64,000 nucleotides of DNA from Desulfoferrobacter suflitae. GTDB lineage: Bacteria > Desulfobacterota > Syntrophobacteria > Syntrophobacterales > Syntrophobacteraceae. Position 1 is the stretch's first letter; each line of letters begins with the position of its first letter. A program made the position numbers and the translations under genes. The DNA is taken from the NCBI RefSeq assembly GCF_022603395.1, contig NZ_JAIBKA010000003.1, forward strand, positions 310,001 to 374,000, read 5' to 3'. The notes under the pieces were generated by a model, which was not told the origin of the DNA, searched no databases, and worked only from the letters and a program-made list of their open reading frames with translations. Of the stretch, positions 1-8,510 are shown piece after piece.

Positions 1-1
1 G

Positions 2-889
2 GTGGCAAGCAACCTGGGATTCACCGCCGATTCGTTTGTGGGAATCGCCGGCAGGGCCATCGATGCGCGCGAGCGCATCACCCGGCTGGAAATGCAGGCG
101 AAAATGGATGCCAAGTCGCTGCGGCAGATTTTGCGGCGGGTGGAGGATGGGTTATTGCGTGCGAAGGTGGCCAAGAGCGAACTGATCGAGGCTAATTTGC
201 GTCTGGTGGTGAGCATTGCCAAGAAATACACGAATAGGGGGTTGCAGTTTTTGGACCTGATCCAGGAGGGGAATATCGGCCTCATGAAGGCCGTTGACAA
301 GTTTGAATATCAGCGTGGATACAAATTCAGCACCTACGCCACCTGGTGGATTCGCCAGGCGATCACCCGGGCCATCGCCGATCAGGCCAGAACCATCCGA
401 ATTCCCGTGCACATGATCGAGACCATAAACAAATTGATCCGCACCTCACGGTATCTGGTACAGGAATTGGGCCGTGAACCGACTCCCGAAGAAATTGCCG
501 AAAAAATGGAATTTCCCGTCGACAAAGTGCGCAAGGTCTTGAAAATCGCCAAGGAACCGATCAGCCTCGAAACCCCCATAGGTGAGGAAGAAGACAGCCA
601 CCTGGGCGACTTTATCGAGGACAAGCGGGTCTCTTCACCGGTTGATTCGGTGATCAATTTGAACTTGAGCGAACAGACCCGAAAGGCTCTGTCGACCCTT
701 ACGCCGCGAGAAGAAAAGGTGCTGCGCATGCGTTTTGGTATCGGGGAAAAGGCCGACCACACGCTGGAAGAAGTAGGGCAAGACTTTGCCGTCACACGCG
801 AGCGCATTCGTCAGATCGAGGCTAAGGCCCTGCGCAAACTTCGACATCCCAGCAGGCGCAAAGAACTGAAGAGTTTTATTGAGATATAG
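2..889 (+). CDS. rpoD: RNA polymerase sigma factor RpoD (sigma-70), 3' part
   Basis: The primary sigma factor directs core RNA polymerase to housekeeping promoters. The visible 295 residues cover region 2 ([15 protein letters not shown], with the [14 protein letters not shown] core that contacts the -10 element), region 3 and region 4, ending in the helix-turn-helix [20 protein letters not shown] that reads the -35 box. A full RpoD has about 550-620 residues, so the N-terminal part lies before the window and the GTG at position 2 is probably not the true start. The stop is TAG at 887-889. The next element is a tRNA gene with its own promoter. Identity is certain; only the 5' boundary is unknown. 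Confidence 0.97.
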   Translation: MASNLGFTADSFVGIAGRAIDARERITRLEMQAKMDAKSLRQILRRVEDGLLRAKVAKSELIEANLRLVVSIAKKYTNRGLQFLDLIQEGNIGLMKAVDKFEYQRGYKFSTYATWWIRQAITRAIADQARTIRIPVHMIETINKLIRTSRYLVQELGREPTPEEIAEKMEFPVDKVRKVLKIAKEPISLETPIGEEEDSHLGDFIEDKRVSSPVDSVINLNLSEQTRKALSTLTPREEKVLRMRFGIGEKADHTLEEVGQDFAVTRERIRQIEAKALRKLRHPSRRKELKSFIEI

Positions 890-907
890 CTTGGAATTAT
901 TATTAGC

Positions 908-937
908 TTGACATGGTTGGAGCCGGTTCTTTATATA
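908..937 (+). promoter_or_regulatory. sigma-70 promoter of the tRNA-Met gene
   Basis: A perfect -35 box TTGACA (908-913) is followed after 18 bases by TATATA (932-937); TTATAT at 931 would give a 17-base spacer. Transcription would start about 945, roughly 20 bases before the tRNA, and end at the hairpin at 1172. This is a prediction from sequence only. Confidence 0.7.
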
Positions 938-964
938 AGCGTTACTTCTCCAATGAGGACGAGA

Positions 965-1040
965 GGGCCCATAGCTCAGCTGGAAGAGCCACCGGCTCAT
1001 AACCGGTAGGTCCCTGGTTCGAGGCCAGGTGGGCCCACCA
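965..1040 (+). tRNA. tRNA-Met (anticodon CAT)
   Basis: A 76-base cloverleaf with acceptor arms GGGCCCA (965-971) and TGGGCCC (1030-1036), discriminator A and an encoded CCA (1038-1040). The anticodon stem ACCGG/CCGGT closes the loop CTCATAA, so the anticodon CAT is at 998-1000. The T arm contains GGTTCGA. The fully paired first acceptor position argues against initiator tRNA. The body resembles elongator Met, but a CAT anticodon is also used by the lysidine-modified tRNA-Ile2, which cannot be excluded by eye. Confidence 0.93.
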
Positions 1041-1171
1041 TTTTGAGAATATGATAATCATGCAACCTGACCGTAAGCCTGTTTTGCCAAACAAGAAAGG
1101 GATATCGGCTGATATTGAGGCGGTGTACCAGGAATGGGAAGAGGCTCCCAAAGGTTGCAGACAATGAGACA

Positions 1172-1207
1172 ATGGGGGGTGTTCTGAAGAGCACCCCCCA
1201 TTTTTTT
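1172..1207 (+). terminator. intrinsic terminator after the tRNA
   Basis: ATGGGGGGTG (1172-1181) pairs perfectly with CACCCCCCAT (1192-1201) and is followed directly by a run of T (1201-1207). This is a classic Rho-independent terminator for the tRNA transcript. It ends only about 13 bases before the start codon of the next gene, so that gene must be read from very little leader or by readthrough. Confidence 0.85.
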
Positions 1208-1219
1208 GTAGTGAGACCG

Positions 1220-2062
1220 ATGTACACAGTAAAAGACATATACCGCTGGCTCGATGAGTACGCTCCCTTCCGCTACGCCCAATCCTGGGACCAATGCGGG
1301 CTCCAGGTAGGCGATCCGCAATTTCCCGTAGAACGCGTGTTAGTAGCCCTTGACCCGAGTTCGGCCGTCATTGCTGAAGCATCCGAGCGAAACTGCCGAT
1401 GCCTGGTGACACACCACCCACTGATCTTTCAACCTTTGCGGGCAGTCCGCCTGGATGTCTTTCCCGGAAGCGTCATTGGCAGGGCAATCAGATCGGGGAT
1501 TCACCTCATTGCTGCGCACACCAATCTGGATGCGGCCAAACTCGGCACCAACCATCAATTGAGTGAGCTGCTTGGGCTGCAGAACGTCCAACCTCTTGAG
1601 TCTGAGGACGTATGGAGGGAACAGGAACAGTATGGCGGCATGGGTAGAACCGGTGTGCTGCCGGAATCAATGACCGTTCAGGACGTGATGCTGCTGTGTG
1701 AAAGGGTGCTGCACGCCCGAGGTGTTCGCATGGTCGGCAGTCCCGATCGGCAGGTCCGCACTGTAGCCGTTTGTACCGGCAGCGGCGGCGGTATGCTGCA
1801 GCAGGTCATCGATTCGGGAGTGGACGTCTTCATAACGGGAGACCTCAAATATCATGAAGCTCAACGCGCGTTGGAGGCCGGTCTGGCTCTCGTTGACGTG
1901 GGGCACTTTGCCTCTGAAAGACTCATTGTCGAGCCGCTGGTGAACTACCTGAAAGCTCGCGGGCAAAGCAAGCGCAAGCCTTTGCAGGTTTTTGCCGCCA
2001 AATGTGAACGCGACCCTTTTGCGGGTCACGCCGGGATTTGGCACTACAGAGAATCAAACTAG
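1220..2062 (+). CDS. Nif3-like dinuclear metal center protein
   Basis: This 280-residue protein belongs to the Nif3/YbgI family (often labelled GTP cyclohydrolase 1 type 2 homologue), toroidal cytosolic proteins with two metals per subunit and no settled function. Metal-binding signatures are visible: THHPLIFQPLR, IAAHTNLDAA and the C-terminal DVFITGDLKYHEAQ and LVDVGHFASE. It is the short form without the extra PII-like insert domain. ATG at 1220 is chosen because the homologous sequence starts with MYTVKDIYRWL; a reading frame upstream runs through the tRNA terminator and is not plausible. GTG at 1211 is an alternative. The zinc-ribbon gene follows 17 bases later, a pairing common in Desulfobacterota. 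Confidence 0.9.
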   Translation: MYTVKDIYRWLDEYAPFRYAQSWDQCGLQVGDPQFPVERVLVALDPSSAVIAEASERNCRCLVTHHPLIFQPLRAVRLDVFPGSVIGRAIRSGIHLIAAHTNLDAAKLGTNHQLSELLGLQNVQPLESEDVWREQEQYGGMGRTGVLPESMTVQDVMLLCERVLHARGVRMVGSPDRQVRTVAVCTGSGGGMLQQVIDSGVDVFITGDLKYHEAQRALEAGLALVDVGHFASERLIVEPLVNYLKARGQSKRKPLQVFAAKCERDPFAGHAGIWHYRESN

Positions 2063-2079
2063 TCCATAGGAGGCCGAAA

Positions 2080-2826
2080 TTGCTTGAACAGCTCAGATAC
2101 TTGGTGCAGCTTCAAAAACTGCAAAACAGAAAGACACATCTGCTGCGGAGTCGTGATGAAGCTCCCAGGAAAATTGCAGAAATTGAAAAGGAGTATCAGC
2201 AGGTGGAAGCGGAATATCTGCTGAAGAAGGCGGAACTGGATCACGCCCGCAAGATGCACCGCAATCTGGAGCAGGAAGTGGGCGATCTGGAATCGAGAAT
2301 ACGCCGCAGCAAACAGCGTATGAGCGAGGTAAAGACCAACAAAGAATACCAGGCAATGCTCAAAGAGATTGAGGAATTAAAGAAGGAGATCAACCGCAAG
2401 GAAGATCAGATGCTGGAGATCATGGAAAACATTGATGCCTTTTCCGGGGAAATCAAGAGCCAGGAGAAGCATGTGGAGGCTTGCAAGCGGAAAGTGGAAG
2501 CCGATAAGGAGGAGTTGACGGCGCACAGTGCTCAGGTGGACGAGCAATTGGCGCAAATCGAGGCTTTGCAGGAAAAGGTCAGGGAGAAGCTCGAGGCGGG
2601 AATCCTGCGGCGCTGTGATTCCTTGCTGCAGCGTCCGGGCGGCATTGCCGTGGCGGCCGTGGAAGCGGGCGTATGCCAGGTGTGCCACTTGAATATACCG
2701 CCGCAGAAATTCATCGAGTTGCAGCGTGACGAAACTATCTTTAACTGCCCACATTGTCACAGGTTTATGTACTGGCCGGGACACGAAGACTATTTGGTAT
2801 TCGACGAGGAATTGGAAGAAGTCTAA
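2080..2826 (+). CDS. C4-type zinc ribbon domain protein with long coiled coil
   Basis: The 248-residue protein begins with about 180 residues of charged coiled coil (heptads rich in K, E, Q) and ends in a four-cysteine zinc ribbon, CQVC...CPHC, near residues 213-240. Family members (DUF164, zf-RING_7) are widespread and have been linked to RNA or ribosome-associated roles, but no precise function can be claimed here. TTG at 2080 is the best start because a perfect AGGAGG (2068-2073) sits six bases upstream; an upstream ATG in frame would overlap the Nif3-like gene and lacks a ribosome site. It probably shares a transcript with the Nif3-like gene. Confidence 0.85.
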   Translation: MLEQLRYLVQLQKLQNRKTHLLRSRDEAPRKIAEIEKEYQQVEAEYLLKKAELDHARKMHRNLEQEVGDLESRIRRSKQRMSEVKTNKEYQAMLKEIEELKKEINRKEDQMLEIMENIDAFSGEIKSQEKHVEACKRKVEADKEELTAHSAQVDEQLAQIEALQEKVREKLEAGILRRCDSLLQRPGGIAVAAVEAGVCQVCHLNIPPQKFIELQRDETIFNCPHCHRFMYWPGHEDYLVFDEELEEV

Positions 2827-2870
2827 TCCATCCGGTCATTGTGCCATCCGGGTGATCCAGCATCGGACGA

Positions 2871-2915
2871 CAGGAACCGGTCTGTTGCGCAAGACCGTGA
2901 CAGGTCTGTCTCCTG
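2871..2915. other. structured intergenic segment, possible RNA element or weak terminator
   Basis: Nested pairings are visible: CAGGA (2871-2875) with TCCTG (2911-2915), CGGTCT (2878-2883) with AGACCG (2892-2897), and GACAG with CTGTC at about 2899-2910. There is no T run after it. In related genomes the RNase P RNA often follows the zinc-ribbon gene, but this 283-base gap lacks the conserved RNase P core motifs and is too short for it. The function, if any, is unknown. Confidence 0.3.
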
Positions 2916-3034
2916 GCCTGCAGTGAATTCCCCCTCCGACCGAGGATTGATTTTCCGTGCTCCTTTCTGCCGTCACCGTTCCCCCGTTTTAATGTGAAAA
3001 ATAGTGCGGAAAAGGGTTGCCATTTGAGGTGTCC

Positions 3035-3040
3035 TATAAT
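3035..3040 (+). promoter_or_regulatory. candidate -10 box upstream of prs
   Basis: A perfect TATAAT lies 69 bases before the prs start. No convincing -35 box is at the usual distance; TTGCCA (3017-3022) is only 12 bases upstream. It may be a promoter with a weak -35 element. Sequence-only prediction. Confidence 0.4.
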
Positions 3041-3109
3041 ATGAAAATGTCTCCCTTAAGATTACATCGATAGTCTGTAAGTGTTTCTTTTTTAAAGAGG
3101 ACTGGGTTT

Positions 3110-4063
3110 ATGGCCACGTATGGACTGAAAATTTTCGCGGGTAACAGCAACCCTGAGCTGGCACAGCGCATCTGTGATTTGTTGGAAATTCCCCTCGGTC
3201 GTGCCCTGGTGAGCACCTTCAGCGATGGGGAAATCCGTGTGGAGATAGGAGAAAACGTTCGCGGCGCGGACATATTTGTCGTTCAGTCCGGAGCGCAGCC
3301 CGTCAACGATCATCTCATGGAACTGCTGGTCATGATCGACGCGTTCAAACGGGCCTCGGCCAGGCGAATCACGGCGGTTATCCCGTACTACAGTTACGCT
3401 CGGCAGGATCGCAAGAACAAGCCCCGGGTTCCCATCACCGCACGCCTTGTGGCCGACTTGATCACCCGAGTCGGCGCCCAGCGAATCCTCACCATGGATC
3501 TTCATGCGGGACAAATCCAGGGGTTCTTCGACATTCCGGTGGACAACCTGTATGCCTCTCCCATTTTGTTACCCTACATACGCGAACATTTTGATAATGA
3601 ACTGGTCATCGTGTCGCCTGACGCTGGAGGAGTGCCGCGCGCCCGTGCCTATGCAAGGCGCCTGAAGGCTGGATTGGCGCTGATAGACAAGCGCCGGGTC
3701 AACGTCAATGAAGCGGAAGCCTTGAACATCATCGGCGAAGTGAACAATAAAACGGCCATCGTCTTGGACGATATGGTGGATACCGCCGGGACCCTGTTGG
3801 AAGCGACGAAGACATTACTTGAAAAAGGTGCCAAGGAAGTTCATGCCTGTGTGACCCATGCTGTCTTGTCAGGACCGGCGGTGAACAGGATCGAGAACAG
3901 CTCGCTGGCCAGTCTGGTGGTGACCGATTCACTGCCTCTTGGGGCACAGGCGGCCCATTGCCAGAATATCAAGGTGGTGGCGTCTTCCAGATTGTTTGCC
4001 GAAGCCATCAAGAACATACACAATGAGGATTCCATCAGCAGCCTGTTTGAAATACAGCACTGA
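3110..4063 (+). CDS. prs: ribose-phosphate pyrophosphokinase
   Basis: PRPP synthetase transfers pyrophosphate from ATP to ribose 5-phosphate, giving PRPP for purine, pyrimidine, histidine, tryptophan and NAD synthesis. The 317 residues match the usual length. Visible signatures are [15 protein letters not shown], the metal/ribose motif [32 protein letters not shown] and the PRPP-binding loop [12 protein letters not shown]. The ATG at 3110 follows AGAGGA. It stands alone here, without the ispE, rplY or pth neighbours often seen beside it. The following NCS2 nucleobase-type permease could functionally link to it, since PRPP is the co-substrate of base salvage, but that link is inference. Confidence 0.97.
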   Translation: MATYGLKIFAGNSNPELAQRICDLLEIPLGRALVSTFSDGEIRVEIGENVRGADIFVVQSGAQPVNDHLMELLVMIDAFKRASARRITAVIPYYSYARQDRKNKPRVPITARLVADLITRVGAQRILTMDLHAGQIQGFFDIPVDNLYASPILLPYIREHFDNELVIVSPDAGGVPRARAYARRLKAGLALIDKRRVNVNEAEALNIIGEVNNKTAIVLDDMVDTAGTLLEATKTLLEKGAKEVHACVTHAVLSGPAVNRIENSSLASLVVTDSLPLGAQAAHCQNIKVVASSRLFAEAIKNIHNEDSISSLFEIQH

Positions 4064-4205
4064 TGTTTTAACCTTGCCTTTTAATGGAGCTCCCCCGATT
4101 TCTATCATCCGGCTTGAAACGGTTTTGGCCCCGACGCCGGTTAGCGCATGACGGGAAACACCTGTACTCTCTCTTCCCCTGGACGATTGAGCTGTTGGCG
4201 GCAAG

Positions 4206-5510
4206 ATGGCTAAACCCAAGTACGTTTATGACATAGACGAGCATCCCCCCATCAGGCTTGCCCTGCTTTACGGCCTGCAATGGGCCGTCATCGTCTTCCC
4301 CTCATTCATTATCATGGCAACGCTCATCAGCCAGGCCTTAAACATGAATCTTCAGCAGGAAGTGCGCTTCCTGCAGCTCATTCTCCTTGTCAGCGGCTTT
4401 TTTTCCGCATTACAGACTGTGTGGGGGCACCGCTATCCTCTTTTGGACGGGCCATCGACCGCACTCTTGTTGACCTACATCACGCTCGCCCCTTACGGAA
4501 TCGAGACCATCCAGGGGGGTACCATCTTTGGCGGCGCTTTGTTGATCATCCTGGTTTTTTCGGGACAGCTCAAACGAGCCGTTTCCTTTGCCACGCCGAA
4601 CGTGGTCGGCGTGATTCTCATGTTGATTGCTTTCACCTTGCTCCCCTACCTGGTACACACCATGCTGGGCAGGAGCCCTGATGCAGCTTCCGGAGCTCTG
4701 CCGGTGTTCCTGCTGAGCATGGCCCTGGTACTTTTTATGGCGACCATATCCCACCGGCTGACCGGCTTCTGGAAGACCCTTTCCCTGCTGTTGGGAATGG
4801 TTGTGGGAACGGCGGCATTTTCACTGCTTGGCTATCTGGATTGGCGACATCTCAGGGGGGCCTCGTGGATTTCGGCGCCCAAGCCATGGTCGTTTACTTT
4901 ACCGGGCTTTTATTGGCCGGGACTCATCGCTTTTGCATCGGCTTATCTGGCTCTTTTGGTGAACAGCCTGGGCAGCTTGCACGGCATTGCCAATATCACC
5001 GATACCGGCAGACTCCCGGAATCGATCTCGCGGGGCATTCTCGTCAACGGGTTGGGGGGTGTCGTCTCCGGCCTGTTCGGACTTGTGGGAACCGTGAGTT
5101 ACAGCTTAAGTCCCGGTGTGGTGCTGGCGAATCGGGTAGCGAGCCGTTTCACCATTACCTACTGCGGCGTCATATTGATTCTTGCCGCCTGCATTCCCAA
5201 GCTTGCCGCCCTGCTGGCGATGGTCCCGGCTCCGGTGGTTGGAGCCGCGCTGTGTGTGGCTATGGGAGCGCAAATCGGAGCGGGCCTGTCCATCGTAGCC
5301 GCGCAGGGAATAACCAGTCGCGATTACTATGTGGTTGGCTTGCCGGTGCTGCTCGGCACCCTCGTTGGATTTCTCCCCGAACCGTTCCTGGCTGCCATGC
5401 CCGGCGGTTTTCGCGTGTTTTTGGGGAACGGGCTGGTCGTGGGCATAGTTCTGGTGCTGTTGCTCGAACACGTTTTGCTGCGCGACAGTCCTGCCCCGGC
5501 AAAGATTTAA
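4206..5510 (+). CDS. NCS2 family nucleobase (uracil/xanthine-type) permease
   Basis: A 434-residue integral inner-membrane protein with about 12-14 hydrophobic segments, of the nucleobase-cation symporter 2 family that imports uracil, xanthine or urate with protons. Recognisable family segments include the helix with HRYPLLDGPSTALL, the FATPNVVGVILML stretch and the LPGFYWPG / LHGIANITDTG region near the carboxylate-containing substrate-site helices. Substrate choice cannot be read safely. The start ATG at 4206 follows a purine-rich GGCGGCAAG. No purine or other riboswitch is evident in the 142 bases after prs. Confidence 0.85.
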   Translation: MAKPKYVYDIDEHPPIRLALLYGLQWAVIVFPSFIIMATLISQALNMNLQQEVRFLQLILLVSGFFSALQTVWGHRYPLLDGPSTALLLTYITLAPYGIETIQGGTIFGGALLIILVFSGQLKRAVSFATPNVVGVILMLIAFTLLPYLVHTMLGRSPDAASGALPVFLLSMALVLFMATISHRLTGFWKTLSLLLGMVVGTAAFSLLGYLDWRHLRGASWISAPKPWSFTLPGFYWPGLIAFASAYLALLVNSLGSLHGIANITDTGRLPESISRGILVNGLGGVVSGLFGLVGTVSYSLSPGVVLANRVASRFTITYCGVILILAACIPKLAALLAMVPAPVVGAALCVAMGAQIGAGLSIVAAQGITSRDYYVVGLPVLLGTLVGFLPEPFLAAMPGGFRVFLGNGLVVGIVLVLLLEHVLLRDSPAPAKI

Positions 5511-5536
5511 ACTGAATTCTGTCAGGGGGAGACAAA

Positions 5537-6001
5537 ATGCCTGCAGGCAAAACGATCAACTGCCCCAAGTGTGGTGAACCCGTTGAAATTTATCGCAACC
5601 CCGCACTGACAGTGGATATTATTATTCACATGACGCATGGCATCATCTTGATTGAGCGGAAAAATCCCCCGTATGGGTGGGCACTTCCGGGTGGCTTTGT
5701 GGATTATGGAGAAAGTCTCGAGGCGGCCGCATACCGGGAAGCGAAAGAGGAAACCGGGGTGGACCTCGATGAACTGCAACAGTTTAGAGCCTATTCGGAC
5801 CCGGCCCGGGATCCCCGCCAGCATACGGTGACCGTGGTTTTTTTCGCGCAGGGGCGAGGCCTGCCGGTGGCTGCAGATGATGCACAACGCCTGGCGGTAT
5901 TTCCCCTGGATTCACTGCCGTCTGATCTCGCGTTTGATCATCAACAGATACTCGGCGATTATGTCGCCTGGTCCAGCGCCAAGTTGATGCTCAAGCAATG
6001 A
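5537..6001 (+). CDS. NUDIX hydrolase with N-terminal CxxC
   Basis: A 154-residue nucleoside-diphosphate-X pyrophosphohydrolase. The Nudix box is complete: G near residue 52, then E, REAKEETG, giving the GX5EX7REUXEEXGU pattern that binds magnesium and catalyses pyrophosphate cleavage. A CPKCG motif near residue 9 hints at a small metal-binding knuckle at the N terminus. A good ribosome site (AGGGGGA) precedes ATG 5537. Its stop overlaps the ATG-like sequence before fdhD, suggesting one transcript nudix-fdhD-cysteine desulfurase. The substrate is not predictable. Confidence 0.9.
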   Translation: MPAGKTINCPKCGEPVEIYRNPALTVDIIIHMTHGIILIERKNPPYGWALPGGFVDYGESLEAAAYREAKEETGVDLDELQQFRAYSDPARDPRQHTVTVVFFAQGRGLPVAADDAQRLAVFPLDSLPSDLAFDHQQILGDYVAWSSAKLMLKQ

Positions 6002-6012
6002 GGAGTGTACCG

Positions 6013-6828
6013 GTGCATCACGGTTCCGACCGCACGCCTGCGCAGAAGGCCTCTGCGGTACACGTTCGAATCTTCGACGGACAACGCTTTGTTGAGCGCA
6101 GTCAGCTGGTGGTCAACGAGCGACCCGTCACACTCTACCTCAACCAGCGGGAAATGGTCACGTTACTGTGCGCCGGGAAGCATTTGGATGAGCTTGCAGT
6201 CGGCTTCTTTCACGGGGAAGGTTTTCTGCAGAGTCGCACGGACCTGCAAGAAGTGACGGTTGATGACTCCCAGGGGAAAGTACAGGTGATCACCAGTCGG
6301 GAGGCTTCCCTGGCGGAAAACCTGTGGCAGAAGCGGACCATCACCTCGGGTTGCGGTAAAGGATCACTTTTTTATTACGCCGTGGATGCGCTGTTGAGTA
6401 AGCCCGTTGAGAGCTCCGTGGCGCTCTCTGCACAGCAGTTGAGGCAACACCTGGAAGCATTGAATAGGATGAGCGAGACTTACCGGCAGACTCATGGGGT
6501 GCACAACTCTGCTCTGGCAACACCCGATGAGATCTTATTGTTTCGCGATGACATCGGCCGCCACAATGCAGTCGATATGATTGTCGGCCACGCATTTTTG
6601 CATGGCACTTCCCTGCAGGACAAACTGCTGATCACGACCGGCAGACTGACTTCAGAAATTCTCATAAAAGCGGCAAAAGTGGGCATACCGGTGCTTATCA
6701 GTCGCAACACAGCCACCAGCCTGGCCGTGCAACTCGCCAACTCACTCAACATCACACTGGTGGGTTTTGCCAGAGCCGGAAAGTTTACGCTATACAGCGG
6801 CACACAGAGGATCATCAGTGAAGCATGA
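6013..6828 (+). CDS. fdhD: formate dehydrogenase accessory sulfurtransferase FdhD
   Basis: FdhD carries sulfur from a cysteine desulfurase to the molybdenum or tungsten bis-MGD cofactor of formate dehydrogenase. The sulfur-carrying cysteine is in TSGCGKGS near residue 114; only one cysteine is present where E. coli has two in the loop, as in many anaerobe homologues. Further family signatures are RDDIGRHNAVDMIVG and TTGRLTSEILIKAAKVGIPVLISR. GTG 6013 is chosen because AGGAG (6001-6005) is seven bases upstream; ATG 5998 is an alternative that overlaps the nudix stop. The stop overlaps the start of the next gene (ATGA), so the physical coupling to a sulfur donor fits its role. Confidence 0.93.
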   Translation: MHHGSDRTPAQKASAVHVRIFDGQRFVERSQLVVNERPVTLYLNQREMVTLLCAGKHLDELAVGFFHGEGFLQSRTDLQEVTVDDSQGKVQVITSREASLAENLWQKRTITSGCGKGSLFYYAVDALLSKPVESSVALSAQQLRQHLEALNRMSETYRQTHGVHNSALATPDEILLFRDDIGRHNAVDMIVGHAFLHGTSLQDKLLITTGRLTSEILIKAAKVGIPVLISRNTATSLAVQLANSLNITLVGFARAGKFTLYSGTQRIISEA

Positions 6829-7982
6829 AGGACCAGAGCATGGCCGGCTATCTTGACAATGCTGCCACCAGCTACCCAAAACCCGCTTCCGTGTATCAGG
6901 CGGTGCAATATGCACTGCAGCAGGTAGGCGGTAGCCCGGGAAGAGGCTCGCACAGGAGGGCGCGCGAAGCTTCAGCGATCCTGGAGAGAGTGCGCGGGAA
7001 AGTCGCCGGCCTGTTTGGGATTTCCAGGACAGAGCGGGTACTGTTCACGAAGAATGCCACTGAAAGCATCAATATTGTCCTCAAGGGCTGGGTGCGACCG
7101 GGTGATCGAGTGGTTGTTTCCGGCATGGAGCACAATGCCGTGATCCGGCCCTTGAGAATGCTGGCCCAAGAGCGTGTTGCAGTAGACATAGTCCCGTGTG
7201 AATCGAACGGCCAGCTCGACGTGGATGCCCTCAAAGCTTCCTTGACCAGGCCGGCTCGACTCATGGTTCTCGCGCATGCTTCCAATGTCAATGGAGCGCT
7301 CCAACCCGTCGAGGAAGTGGCTGGGATCTGCACTGACCACGCCGTTCCACTGTTGCTCGATGCGGCCCAGACCGGGGGTATCCAGCCGATTGCGGTCGAG
7401 CGATTGAATCTGGGGATGTTGGCCTGTTCAGGACACAAGGCTCTCCTGGGCCCGCCGGGGGTGGGTATACTGTATATTCGCGAAGATTTGAGTGTTAAGT
7501 CGCTGATTGAGGGCGGAACCGGCAGCCTCTCGGAAGAGGAGCTCCAACCGGAGTTCTGTCCGGATCGCTATGAAAGCGGTACTCCCAACCTTCCCGGCAT
7601 AGCCGGGCTGGGGGCCGGTATCGACTTCATCCTGGAACAGGGAATGTCTTCGATACGGCGTCACGAGCTTTCTCTTGCCCAGGAGTTAGAGACGGCGTTA
7701 AGGGAATTATCGGGAATCAAAGTGTATGGTCCGGGTGTGCGCGGCTCAAGTTCGGTCTCTTTCACGTTGGAGGGGATCAACCCCGCTGATCTGGGCTATC
7801 TTTTGGATCAGGGATTTGATATAGCAGTTCGGACCGGCCTCCATTGTGCCCCTCTTGCGCACCGCACCCTCGGTACTTTTCCGGAAGGTACCGTGCGAGT
7901 TTCGCCGGGCTTTTTTACGCAGCCGGAAGAAATAGGACAATTGTTGTCGGCTCTGGAGACATTGATTTCCAGGCGGTTGTAA
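6825..7982 (+). CDS. cysteine desulfurase family aminotransferase (class V PLP enzyme)
   Basis: A 385-residue PLP enzyme of the NifS/SufS-like class V family. The PLP lysine is in CSGHKALLGPPGVG and the presumed persulfide cysteine in RTGLHCAPLAH near the C terminus; YLDNAATSYPKP and GMEHNAVIRPL are other family landmarks. It probably takes sulfur from L-cysteine. Translational overlap with fdhD (ATGA at 6825-6828) strongly suggests that it supplies FdhD, though general Fe-S or tRNA thiolation roles are possible. An internal ATG at 6840 (MAGYLDNAAT) is a plausible alternative start. Confidence 0.9.
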   Translation: MKDQSMAGYLDNAATSYPKPASVYQAVQYALQQVGGSPGRGSHRRAREASAILERVRGKVAGLFGISRTERVLFTKNATESINIVLKGWVRPGDRVVVSGMEHNAVIRPLRMLAQERVAVDIVPCESNGQLDVDALKASLTRPARLMVLAHASNVNGALQPVEEVAGICTDHAVPLLLDAAQTGGIQPIAVERLNLGMLACSGHKALLGPPGVGILYIREDLSVKSLIEGGTGSLSEEELQPEFCPDRYESGTPNLPGIAGLGAGIDFILEQGMSSIRRHELSLAQELETALRELSGIKVYGPGVRGSSSVSFTLEGINPADLGYLLDQGFDIAVRTGLHCAPLAHRTLGTFPEGTVRVSPGFFTQPEEIGQLLSALETLISRRL

Positions 7983-7999
7983 TTTTATAGGATGGCTCT

Positions 8000-8455
8000 A
8001 TGATCCGCAAAGCGAAGATCAGTGATGTACCGGTCATGCAAAAGCTGCTTGCCCAATTTGCCAAAGACGGCAAACTTCTTGCCCGCTCGCTGAGCGAGCT
8101 GTACACCAACTTGCGCGATGCGGTGGTAGCCGTAGAGGACGAATCGGGTCGGCTCACGGGCTGCTGCAGTCTTCATATTGTCTGGGAGGACCTTGCGGAG
8201 ATCAGGTCCCTGGCGGTGGATCCGGCGTTTCAAGGCCGCGGCATTGGACGCCGACTAGTGATGGAATGTGTCGCGGAGGCAAAAAAACTGGGTATCGGGC
8301 GGATATTCGTGCTGACGTATGAAAAGGATTTCTTTAGCCATTTGGGATTTCAGGTGGTCGACAAGAACATTTTTCCCCAGAAGATCTGGGCGGATTGTCT
8401 ACACTGCCCAAAGTTTCCCGACTGTGATGAAATTGCCATGGTGATGGATGTTTGA
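8000..8455 (+). CDS. short GNAT acetyltransferase, N-acetylglutamate synthase-like
   Basis: A 151-residue GNAT protein with the acetyl-CoA loop VDPAFQGRGIGRRLV and the C-terminal features FFSHLGFQVV and CLHCPKFPDCDEIAMV typical of the short ArgA-type N-acetyltransferases found without an amino-acid-kinase domain. Such proteins acetylate glutamate at the first step of arginine synthesis. argJ in this window (12.8 kb) also makes N-acetylglutamate by transfer, so a primer or replenishing role is reasonable. The ATG at 8000 is 17 bases after the desulfurase stop. The exact substrate is inferred from family resemblance. Confidence 0.75.
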   Translation: MIRKAKISDVPVMQKLLAQFAKDGKLLARSLSELYTNLRDAVVAVEDESGRLTGCCSLHIVWEDLAEIRSLAVDPAFQGRGIGRRLVMECVAEAKKLGIGRIFVLTYEKDFFSHLGFQVVDKNIFPQKIWADCLHCPKFPDCDEIAMVMDV

Positions 8456-8510
8456 TTCGTGAAAATAATGAATGCGTTGATCATTCTAATTTAGACAACA
8501 GGAGGCGAGA

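Noticed and set aside
2827-3109. RNase P RNA (rnpB) after the zinc-ribbon gene
   Set aside because: The gap is only 283 bases and lacks the conserved GAGGAAAGTC-type and ACAGAA-type core motifs.
4841-5515. 224-codon frame inside the NCS2 permease gene
   Set aside because: It is an out-of-frame reading of the permease, rich in G, R, H and C as expected of a GC-rich shadow frame.
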